Of a stretch of 64,000 nt of DNA, positions 52,356-59,248 are shown piece after piece. Source of the stretch: Fimenecus sp045593555 (GTDB taxonomy: Bacteria; Bacillota; Clostridia; Oscillospirales; Acutalibacteraceae); NCBI GenBank assembly GCA_045593555.1, contig JAZNWU010000031.1, positions 1 to 64,000 of the forward strand. Direction: 5' to 3'. Each line of letters opens with the position of its first letter. The stretch's first letter is position 1. Both the position numbers and the translations under genes were made by a program. A model generated the notes under the pieces. The model did not search any database. It was not told where the DNA came from and worked only from the letters and a program-made list of their open reading frames with translations.

Positions 52356-54509
52356 ATGGAAAACTTTTGCGGAAAGCGTCTTGATGGTCGATATGAAATA
52401 AAAGAAATTATCGGCGTTGGTGGAATGGCTGTTGTATATAAAGCTTATGATAATATTGATGATAGAATTGTTGCAATTAAAATCTTAAAAGATGAATATC
52501 TTTCTAATGAGGAATTTAAGAGAAGATTTAAAAATGAATCAAAAGCAATTGCAGTTCTTTCTCATCCTAATATTGTAAGAGTGTATAATGTTAGTTTTGG
52601 TGACCGGATTCAATATATTGTAATGGAATATGTTGATGGTATTACATTAAAAGAATATATTGAACAGCAGGGTGCAATTAACTGGAAAGAAGCAGTACAC
52701 TTTATGGGTCAGATTTTAGCTGCTCTTCAGCACGCTCATGATAAAGGTATTGTTCATCAGGATATTAAACCACAGAATATTTTACTTCTTCAGGATGGAA
52801 CAATTAAAGTTACAGACTTTGGTATTGCAAGATTTAGCCGTGCCGATTCCAATACTACATCTGAAAAAGCTATTGGTTCTGTGCATTACATCAGTCCTGA
52901 ACAAGCTCGTGGTGAAGTTACTGACGAAAAAGCAGATATTTATTCTGTTGGTGTTGTAATGTATGAAATGCTTACAGGTCAATTGCCATTTCAATCAGAT
53001 AGTGCTGTTTCTGTTGCTATTATGCAACTTCAACAGGATGCAAAGCGTCCTCGTGAAATTATTTCTACTATTCCAATGGGACTTGAACAGATTACTATGC
53101 GTGCTATGCAAAAGAGCCCTAATAGTCGTTATAGGTCTGCAGCAGAAATGCTTATGGATATAAATGATTTCAAAAGAAATCCATCAATTAAATTTGACTA
53201 TTCATATTTTGTTGACCAGGAACCTACAAAATATATAAGAACAAATAATCTTTCAAATAGAGAACAACGTTTTTCAAATGATAATAATACGGTAGTTGAA
53301 GAAAAAAGCTCAATGAACAAAACAACTGCTGTTATGATGGGTGCAATTGCAGGTATTGTTGTTCTTGCTTTGATTATTGGTGCTATTCTTATGGGAACTA
53401 AAAATCATAAAGTTGAAGTTCCTAATTTTGCAGGTTTTAACTATTATACCCAGATTGAAAATGAAAAGAAGTATACTGATATTTTCAATTTTGAGATTGA
53501 AATGATTGAAAATTCAACATTGGATGATGGAACAGTTATTTCTCAAGACCCTGTATCAAGTACAAAAGTACAAAAAGGCTCAACAATTACATTGACAATT
53601 GCACAGAAAAACAGTATTTTACTCGACACATCTATTATTGGTATGACAGAAGAAAAAGCAAAGTCATATTTGAATCAAAGAGGCATAATTTCAACAGTTA
53701 TTTCAGAATATTCTGAAACAGTTACACCAGGTTGTGTCATAAAGACTTCTCCCGAAGTGGGCTCAACAGTTAAAATTGGTTCTGAAGTAACACTTTACAT
53801 TGCAACTGATACAAAGGAAACTGTAAAAATGCCTAATATTCAAGGTACAGAAAGAGAAGCAGCTGAAAAACATTTACAAGCAGTAGGTTTAGAAGTAGGT
53901 GTTGTTACAGAGGTCAACAGTGAATTAGAAGCAGGAGTTGTTGTTCAGCAGAGTGTTGAAGTTGATACTGACGTTCCTGTTGGTTCTAAAATTGACTTTA
54001 CAGTTAGTAATGGAAATCCTCCGGAATCATCTGTTGATGTTTTTGTAACATTACCATCAGTTAATAAAACAGGTATTCTTAAGATTTATCTTAATAGTGT
54101 GTTGTTCTTTACATCAGAAGAACTTTATCTCGATGGTGCTACAAAACAATTTACTTTGTCTGGTTCAGGTACTGATAATAATTATACAATTACAATTGAT
54201 GACACACCAATTCAAAAAGGTAAAGTAGATTTTACACAAAATCCTGCTGTTATTACTGAAGTTGAAGAAATAACATTTGATAACAAAGTTGTTCTTAATA
54301 ATGTAGTTGGTATGGAAGCAAATGAAGCTGTTGATAAGCTTGTAATGGCAGGTTTCTCCAGACAGAATATTGAACTTATCAGACAAAATAGCACAACAGT
54401 TCCTGCAGGTATTGTTATTTCACAGGTTCCTGTGTCTGATGGTACAACTAAGTTCTCAACAAGCGAATCAATTACATTGGTTGTAAGTTCAGGACCTAGT
54501 ACATATTAA
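52356..54509 (+). CDS. prkC: PASTA-domain Ser/Thr kinase (PrkC/Stk1)
   Basis: 717 residues. Cytoplasmic kinase: GVGGMAVVYKA loop, Lys42, Glu61, HQDIKPQN at 134-141 (the usual HRD arginine is Gln135), DFG at 154-156, and SPEQARG. One membrane helix near residues 325-347 is followed by about three PASTA repeats (VEVPNFAG, SIIGMTEEKA, VKMPNIQGTE) and a fourth C-terminal one (NNVVGMEANEA), with a non-PASTA stretch near 560-640. It senses wall fragments and phosphorylates targets. prpC precedes it. Confidence 0.95.
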   Translation: MENFCGKRLDGRYEIKEIIGVGGMAVVYKAYDNIDDRIVAIKILKDEYLSNEEFKRRFKNESKAIAVLSHPNIVRVYNVSFGDRIQYIVMEYVDGITLKEYIEQQGAINWKEAVHFMGQILAALQHAHDKGIVHQDIKPQNILLLQDGTIKVTDFGIARFSRADSNTTSEKAIGSVHYISPEQARGEVTDEKADIYSVGVVMYEMLTGQLPFQSDSAVSVAIMQLQQDAKRPREIISTIPMGLEQITMRAMQKSPNSRYRSAAEMLMDINDFKRNPSIKFDYSYFVDQEPTKYIRTNNLSNREQRFSNDNNTVVEEKSSMNKTTAVMMGAIAGIVVLALIIGAILMGTKNHKVEVPNFAGFNYYTQIENEKKYTDIFNFEIEMIENSTLDDGTVISQDPVSSTKVQKGSTITLTIAQKNSILLDTSIIGMTEEKAKSYLNQRGIISTVISEYSETVTPGCVIKTSPEVGSTVKIGSEVTLYIATDTKETVKMPNIQGTEREAAEKHLQAVGLEVGVVTEVNSELEAGVVVQQSVEVDTDVPVGSKIDFTVSNGNPPESSVDVFVTLPSVNKTGILKIYLNSVLFFTSEELYLDGATKQFTLSGSGTDNNYTITIDDTPIQKGKVDFTQNPAVITEVEEITFDNKVVLNNVVGMEANEAVDKLVMAGFSRQNIELIRQNSTTVPAGIVISQVPVSDGTTKFSTSESITLVVSSGPSTY

Positions 54510-54518
54510 GATACGAGT

Positions 54519-55394
54519 ATGAGTAAATTAAAAGGAATTATAACTAAAGGAATTGGCGGCTTCTACTATGTTGAAGTCGCCAATGCGACATATGAATGTA
54601 AAGCAAGAGGCATTTTCAGAAAAAACAGAATTACGCCTCTTGTTGGAGATACGGTGGAGATTTCTGTTAATGAGAATGCAGAAAACACAATTGATACAAT
54701 TTGTGAAAGAAAGAATTTTCTTAACAGACCTCCTGTATCAAATATTGACAATTTAATCATTGTAGTTTCAACTATTGAACCAAGACCAAATTTTTTTGTT
54801 ATAGATAAGCTTATTGCTACTGCTGAATACAAAAATATTGAACCGTATATAGTAATATCAAAAACTGATTTATCATCATACAAGGAAATTTATGAAACCT
54901 ATGAAAAAACCGGAGTAACTGTAATTGCTCTTGATAATGATGATTCCATAAATAGAATTAAAGATATTATGAATGGAAAAATCAGTGCGTTTACAGGCAA
55001 TTCAGGTGTCGGTAAAACAACATTGTTAAATCGACTTGATAGTACATTGAATTTATCAACAGGGGCTATCAGTGACAAATTAGGTCGTGGTCGTCATACA
55101 ACTCGTCAGGCACAACTTTTTAATGTATGTGGTGGTTATGTTATAGATACTCCCGGATTTTCATCATTTGATTTTGAAAAAACAGAGATTATAAAAAAAG
55201 ATGATTTGCCATATTGTTTTAGAGAGTTCAGAGAGTATTTAGGAACTTGTAAATTCACATCTTGTGCTCATGTAAATGATAAAGGTTGTTCAATCTGTGA
55301 AGCTGTTAAGAACGGTAAAATCAGTGAAACAAGACATAATAATTATATTCAGATGTATAATCAGGCAAAGGAACTTAAAGAATGGGAACTTTAA
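54519..55394 (+). CDS. rsgA: Ribosome small subunit-dependent GTPase A
   Basis: 291 residues, circularly permuted GTPase: G4 SKTD, then G1 GNSGVGKTTLLN, then DTPGFSSF, with a preceding OB-fold. The C-terminal zinc knuckle (CKFTSCAHVNDKGCSICEAV) is intact. Helps mature the 30S subunit. thiN overlaps its last codons. Confidence 0.95.
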   Translation: MSKLKGIITKGIGGFYYVEVANATYECKARGIFRKNRITPLVGDTVEISVNENAENTIDTICERKNFLNRPPVSNIDNLIIVVSTIEPRPNFFVIDKLIATAEYKNIEPYIVISKTDLSSYKEIYETYEKTGVTVIALDNDDSINRIKDIMNGKISAFTGNSGVGKTTLLNRLDSTLNLSTGAISDKLGRGRHTTRQAQLFNVCGGYVIDTPGFSSFDFEKTEIIKKDDLPYCFREFREYLGTCKFTSCAHVNDKGCSICEAVKNGKISETRHNNYIQMYNQAKELKEWEL

Positions 55395-56017
55395 AAAATA
55401 GATGTGTCATAATCGGTGGCGGTTGTTGTACTGCTGAAATATTAAAATCAAATATCACTTCAAATGATTTCGTCATTTGTGCTGATAGTGGATATGATAT
55501 TGCTAAAGAAGCAAATATTATTCCTAACCTTTTAATTGGCGATTTTGACTCTATAAAAAGTGTTCCAGAAGAGGTGGATAAGATTACTCTGCCCGTGGAA
55601 AAAGATGTTACAGACTCTTTAGCAGCATTTAATGAGGGTATAAAGCTTGGTTATAAATCATTTGTTCTTTTTGGTGGAACTGGTGGCCGTTTTGAACATA
55701 CTTTTGCTAATGTTTCACTTATGGCAAACGCATCAAAATCAGGAATTGATTTTTTGATTATTGATGATAAACATATTTTCAGAAGTATAACAAATTCTGC
55801 AATAAAAATTGCTAAAAAAGATAAACAGCAAATTTCTGTTTTTGCTTTTGGAAATAAAGCTTATGGTGTTACAGAAACGGGATTTCATTATCCATTGAAT
55901 AATTATACCCTTGACCCATTTAATGGTGCACTGGGAACAAGTAATGACATTATTGAAGATTACGGTGTTATTTCAGTTGAAGATGGTACAATAATTATCA
56001 TTGAAACACAGATGTAA
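55382..56017 (+). CDS. thiN: Thiamine diphosphokinase
   Basis: 211 residues. ICADSGYDIAKEANIIPNLLIGDFDSIKS, GGTGGRFEHTFANVSLM and GALGTSNDI fit ThiN: ATP and thiamine binding to make thiamine diphosphate. The position after rsgA, before spoVM, mirrors Bacillus (where rpe lies between). No rpe gene here. Confidence 0.92.
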   Translation: MGTLKNRCVIIGGGCCTAEILKSNITSNDFVICADSGYDIAKEANIIPNLLIGDFDSIKSVPEEVDKITLPVEKDVTDSLAAFNEGIKLGYKSFVLFGGTGGRFEHTFANVSLMANASKSGIDFLIIDDKHIFRSITNSAIKIAKKDKQQISVFAFGNKAYGVTETGFHYPLNNYTLDPFNGALGTSNDIIEDYGVISVEDGTIIIIETQM

Positions 56018-56074
56018 CAAATAAAACCTCTTTGCGTATAATGTAGTAAATACATACGCAGGGAGGTTATTTTT

Positions 56075-56221
56075 ATGGGAAGAAAAAGAGGTTCAAAAGG
56101 AATTATTTTTGTAGCATTAGGATTAGGCTTGCTTATTTCTCTTGTTCTTCCTGAAAAAGCCATTATAGTAATTCTTGCAGTTGCTCTTGTAATCTGTGGA
56201 ATTACACTCTGCAAAGGTTAG
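56075..56221 (+). CDS. 48-residue membrane peptide
   Basis: ATG 56075 behind GGGAGG. MGRKRGSKG then two hydrophobic stretches (about 10-23 and 28-45) ending CKG. Too short for most gene callers. It resembles small uncharacterised membrane peptides found beside spoVM in Ruminococcus-type genomes. Spaced 13 bases before spoVM. Confidence 0.7.
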   Translation: MGRKRGSKGIIFVALGLGLLISLVLPEKAIIVILAVALVICGITLCKG

Positions 56222-56234
56222 GGGAGAAAACTGA

Positions 56235-56321
56235 GTGAAAGTAGTTGTAATGAAAAGCCCAAAACTTTTAGGTGGAATATTGAGAAAAATATTTGGTATA
56301 AAAAAGACAGAAATACAATAA
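56235..56321 (+). CDS. spoVM: Stage V sporulation peptide SpoVM
   Basis: 28 residues, starting GTG 56235 with GGGGAG site. MKVVVMKSPKLLGGILRKIFG aligns with Bacillus SpoVM (MKFYTIKLPKFLGGIVRAMLG): the LPKFLGGI-type core, the proline and the amphipathic helix are kept. SpoVM recognises convex forespore membrane and anchors SpoIVA. The location after thiN is the same as in Bacillus. Below the size limit of most ORF tracks. Confidence 0.9.
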   Translation: MKVVVMKSPKLLGGILRKIFGIKKTEIQ

Positions 56322-56322
56322 G

Positions 56323-56355
56323 AAGACCTCCCCAAAAGGGAGGTTAAATTTTTTA
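56323..56355 (+). terminator. Terminator-like hairpin after spoVM
   Basis: GACCTCCCC, loop AAAA, GGGAGGTT, then TAAATTTTTTAA. The T run starts a few bases after the stem, but this is the probable end of the ylo-type transcript. Confidence 0.7.
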
Positions 56356-56365
56356 ATAACTGTTC

Positions 56366-56394
56366 TTGCCATTTTTGTCGAATTAAGGTATAAT
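56366..56394 (+). promoter_or_regulatory. Promoter of the sigma-factor cassette
   Basis: TTGCCA (56366-56371), 17-base spacer, TATAAT (56389-56394), 24 bases before the sigma-factor ATG. Confidence 0.65.
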
Positions 56395-56418
56395 TTGCCA
56401 AAAAGGGGAGATGAATAT

Positions 56419-56955
56419 ATGTTATCAATATGTTTAGCTTTACTTCAGAATCCGGAAGATGTTCCTCGTTTTGAAGAATTCTACAATAAATTTTATAATA
56501 CTATTTATTATATTGCAAAGCAGCATTTGAAAACAAAAGAATCTGCTGAAGATTGTGCTCAGGAAGTTTTAATGCATTTTGCAAAAGATTTTCATAACAT
56601 AAAACAAGATTTTAACGATAATAAGTTTAAGAACTATGTTAAAGTTATATCAAAATGTATGGCTATTGATATGTATCGTAAGGAAAAGAAGCATATTGTT
56701 AATTTAGTTGATGCAGATATTTCAGAGCTTTTTACTCTTGGTGAAGAAGAGTTTGAAGTATGCGATACAATGTTGTTAAGAGAAGCACTCAATGCAATGC
56801 CGGAAAAAAACAGACAAGTTTTTTATCTTAAGTATATCTGCGAATATAGTGGTGCAGAAATTGCTGAAAAATTAAATACATCACAAACAATGGTCAGAAA
56901 AAGATGTATGCAAGGAATGAATTTTATTAGAGAATATATAAAGGAAACTGAATAA
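56419..56955 (+). CDS. ECF-like RNA polymerase sigma factor
   Basis: 178 residues from ATG 56419 after GGGGAG. Region 2: FYNKFYNTIYYIAKQHLKTKESAEDCAQEVLMHFAKD with the DCAQEV core and CMAIDMYRKEKK; region 4: LNAMPEKNRQVFYLKYICEYSGAEIAEKLNTSQTMVRKRC. Region 2.4 and 4.2 are intact; no other domain. It likely directs its own small regulon. Gene pair spacing (2 bases) to the membrane protein is that of sigma/anti-sigma partners. Confidence 0.9.
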   Translation: MLSICLALLQNPEDVPRFEEFYNKFYNTIYYIAKQHLKTKESAEDCAQEVLMHFAKDFHNIKQDFNDNKFKNYVKVISKCMAIDMYRKEKKHIVNLVDADISELFTLGEEEFEVCDTMLLREALNAMPEKNRQVFYLKYICEYSGAEIAEKLNTSQTMVRKRCMQGMNFIREYIKETE

Positions 56956-56957
56956 TA

Positions 56958-57587
56958 ATGAGTAAATTAGCTATAGCTTGTGAATTATCATTTAATGATT
57001 GGTTAGCAACATTTCCTGAAGTTATCCCTGAAGCTGAACGAAGTGAAAAACATGAAAAATGGAAGAAAAAATTGTTCAATAAAATGCGTAATGACCGTTA
57101 CCATACATTTACAACAAAAACAATTAAAGTTATGTTGGTTGCAGCAATTATCTCTGTATTGTTATTGACTGCTTTTGTTATTCCGTCATCACGCGAATTC
57201 ATTCTTGATAGGTTTGATATTGCAAGCAGATATAAGATTACTGAAAATAACAAAAACTCTGTTACAGGCGAAATTTCTGTTGGTTACATACCTGATGGGT
57301 TTAAGTTAAATCAAGTGCTTGAATCTGAAAAACAAATTTTAAATATTTTTGATAACGAAGATGGAGATAATTTTACGATTTTGAAATATTCATCAGAAGT
57401 TGAAGTTGATTTTAATACAGAATTTTCTAATTCTGAGGAAATAATTCTTGGTGCGAGAGAATATATCTATTGTAAAGGTGCTTTAGGCATTGATAATTTA
57501 ATTTGGACTCAAAATGATTATGTATATAGAATAAGTGGTCCATTTTCTTGTGATATATTAATTAAAATTGCTGAAAATATAGAGTAA
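56958..57587 (+). CDS. Membrane DUF4367-like putative anti-sigma partner
   Basis: 209 residues. The N-terminal 50 residues are helical and cytoplasmic (LSFNDWLATFPEVIPEAERSEKHEKW), one membrane helix spans about 54-75, and the outside part has strands with GYIPDGFKLNQV and EYIYCKGALGIDNLIWTQNDYVYRISG, as in DUF4367. Such proteins commonly restrain the sigma factor upstream. A zinc-binding HxxxCxxC motif is not seen. Confidence 0.75.
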   Translation: MSKLAIACELSFNDWLATFPEVIPEAERSEKHEKWKKKLFNKMRNDRYHTFTTKTIKVMLVAAIISVLLLTAFVIPSSREFILDRFDIASRYKITENNKNSVTGEISVGYIPDGFKLNQVLESEKQILNIFDNEDGDNFTILKYSSEVEVDFNTEFSNSEEIILGAREYIYCKGALGIDNLIWTQNDYVYRISGPFSCDILIKIAENIE

Positions 57588-57634
57588 CAAAACACCCCTT
57601 TTATACGATGTGAAATTGTTAAGGGGGTGAAATT

Positions 57635-58042
57635 ATGTCAATTTTTGCTAAAAAAAGCTTAAGCCTTGTATTAATTCTTACAATGCTCTTTTCTGTTTTT
57701 GCAATAAATTCATCTGCTGCAATTGTGGAAGATGAGTATGAAGTAATGCCTTGTTTTACTACAATTGATGCTGTTTCAACAGTTTTTTCAATCAGTGGAA
57801 TTAATTCGACTTCATCTGTATCACTTACTTCACAGTATTCAACATCACTTTATATTAAGATTGAATTGCAAAAAGAAAAATCAACAGGCTATGAAACTAT
57901 TGAAACATGGACTAAATCAGGTACAGGTACAGCTCTTCTTCTTGAAGAAACAAGACTTATTAACGTATTCTCAAATTACAGAATCAAAGTAACTTGTACA
58001 GCTGGTAGCGAAACATATACAAAATATGATTATCCTGATTAA
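57635..58042 (+). CDS. Secreted protein of unknown function
   Basis: 135 residues, ATG at 57635 with AAGGGGGTG site. Signal peptide with charged start (KKS), hydrophobic LSLVLILTMLFSVFAI and a likely cut after SSAA. The mature part is Ser/Thr-rich with a beta-sandwich pattern (SVSLTSQYSTSLYIKIELQKE, TIETWTKSGTG). No family recognised. Third gene of the sigma cassette, so perhaps its regulated product. Confidence 0.65.
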   Translation: MSIFAKKSLSLVLILTMLFSVFAINSSAAIVEDEYEVMPCFTTIDAVSTVFSISGINSTSSVSLTSQYSTSLYIKIELQKEKSTGYETIETWTKSGTGTALLLEETRLINVFSNYRIKVTCTAGSETYTKYDYPD

Positions 58043-58049
58043 AAACTAA

Positions 58050-58091
58050 AAAACAACCTCTGTAAAGTAATTTTACAGAGGTTGTTTTATT
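58050..58091. terminator. Bidirectional intrinsic terminator
   Basis: AACAACCTCTGTAAA (58052-58066) pairs with TTTACAGAGGTTGTT (58072-58086), followed by TTATT. Serves the sigma cassette and the convergent rubrerythrin operon. Confidence 0.92.
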
Positions 58092-58119
58092 ATCTAAAAC
58101 TTTAAATTATTATATACAA

Positions 58120-58665
58120 TTAACCAAAGTATCTCTTAAGAAGACCTTCAAATGCCTTGCCGTGTCTTGCCTCGTCACGAGCCATTTCATGAACAGTATC
58201 GTGGATAGCATCAAGACCTTGTTCCTTAGCACGTTTTGCAAGGTCGAATTTACCCATTGTTGCACCGTTTTCAGCATCAACTCTCATCTCAAGGTTTTTC
58301 TTTGTGCTATCTGTTACAACTTCACCAAGAAGTTCTGCGAATTTAGCAGCGTGTTCTGCTTCTTCGTAAGCAGCCTTTTCCCAGTAAAGACCGATTTCAG
58401 GATAACCTTCACGGTGAGCAACTCTTGCCATTGCAAGATACATACCTACTTCTGAACATTCACCTTCAAAATTTGCTCTGAGGTCCATAATGATGTCTTC
58501 AGAAACACCTTTAGCAACACCTACAACGTGTTCTGCTGCCCAAGTTCTTTCATCTTCTTTAACTTCATTGAACTTATCAGCAGGAACTTTACACTGTGGG
58601 CATCTTTCAGGAGCTGAATCGCCCTCGTGAACATAACCGCAAACTGAACATACAAACTTTTTCAT
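58120..58665 (-). CDS. Reverse rubrerythrin (rubredoxin domain first)
   Basis: 181 residues from ATG 58665 (MKKFVCSVCGY) with GGAGGAAA site. Rubredoxin-type zinc/iron knuckle FVCSVCGYVHEGDSAPERCPQC at the N-terminus, then the ferritin-like di-iron domain with FEGECSEVGMYLAMA, YEEAEHAAKFAEL and EMARDEARHGKAFEG helices. This order is opposite to classical rubrerythrin. It reduces hydrogen peroxide (and oxygen in some species). Second gene after perR, so likely induced by peroxide. Confidence 0.95.
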   Translation of the reverse strand: MKKFVCSVCGYVHEGDSAPERCPQCKVPADKFNEVKEDERTWAAEHVVGVAKGVSEDIIMDLRANFEGECSEVGMYLAMARVAHREGYPEIGLYWEKAAYEEAEHAAKFAELLGEVVTDSTKKNLEMRVDAENGATMGKFDLAKRAKEQGLDAIHDTVHEMARDEARHGKAFEGLLKRYFG

Positions 58666-58689
58666 ATTTTTTTCCTCCAAAAATAATAT

Positions 58690-59070
58690 TTAATTTAATT
58701 TATTACAATGTTTACATGAGCCAAAAGCCATTAAACTGTAATTTATAACATTTCCTATAATCTCATCTGAAAAGGTGAGAGAGTCATTTTTGAATGACAT
58801 TAAATCATATACCTTACCGCAGTTTATGCATTTGAAATGAGCATGCGGATTAACATTCCCGTCAAATCGGTCAGTTGCACCGTCAGGAATTCTTATTATC
58901 TGTCCGTTTTCTTCAAGTTGAGAAAGATTTCTGTAAAGTGTTCCTAAACTTAAATTAGGAATTGTTTCACGAACGGAAAGGTAAAGCTCCATAGCAGTTG
59001 GATGGTCATAACGAGAACATAGTTCGTTAATAATTGCATCTCTTTGCTTACTTTTTCTTTCAATTGCCAT
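58690..59070 (-). CDS. perR: Fur-family peroxide repressor PerR
   Basis: 126 residues. Winged helix with PTAMELYLSVRETIPNLSLGTLYRNLSQLEENG, then HAHFKCINCGKVYD (CxxC) and FGSCKHCNK (CxxC) zinc site. Peroxide-type regulators oxidise a histidine when H2O2 and Fe are present and then release DNA. The downstream gene (25-base gap) is reverse rubrerythrin. A Fur-like box lies immediately upstream, consistent with autoregulation. Confidence 0.92.
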   Translation of the reverse strand: MAIERKSKQRDAIINELCSRYDHPTAMELYLSVRETIPNLSLGTLYRNLSQLEENGQIIRIPDGATDRFDGNVNPHAHFKCINCGKVYDLMSFKNDSLTFSDEIIGNVINYSLMAFGSCKHCNKLN

Positions 59071-59083
59071 TCACTCACCTCGT

Positions 59084-59110
59084 TATCAGTAATGATTATC
59101 ATTATTATAA
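59084..59110. promoter_or_regulatory. Fur/PerR box before perR
   Basis: Palindromic AATGATTATCATT at 59091-59103 with flanks (minus strand AATAATGATAATCATTAC) close to the Fur-box consensus. It lies 21-33 bases upstream of the perR start codon. Confidence 0.75.
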
Positions 59111-59188
59111 CATAAATAATATCAATGTCAATACTTTTATGAAAAATTTTTAAGATTATTTTGTAAATAAATGGTAATACAGGAAAAC

Positions 59189-59217
59189 TTGACGATTATG
59201 ATGTTTTTTGATAAAAT
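59189..59217 (+). promoter_or_regulatory. Promoter of the dockerin glucosaminidase gene
   Basis: TTGACG (59189-59194), 17-base spacer, TAAAAT (59212-59217). Confidence 0.7.
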
Positions 59218-59248
59218 ATGATAAATAATTATAAAGGATGTGATAAAA

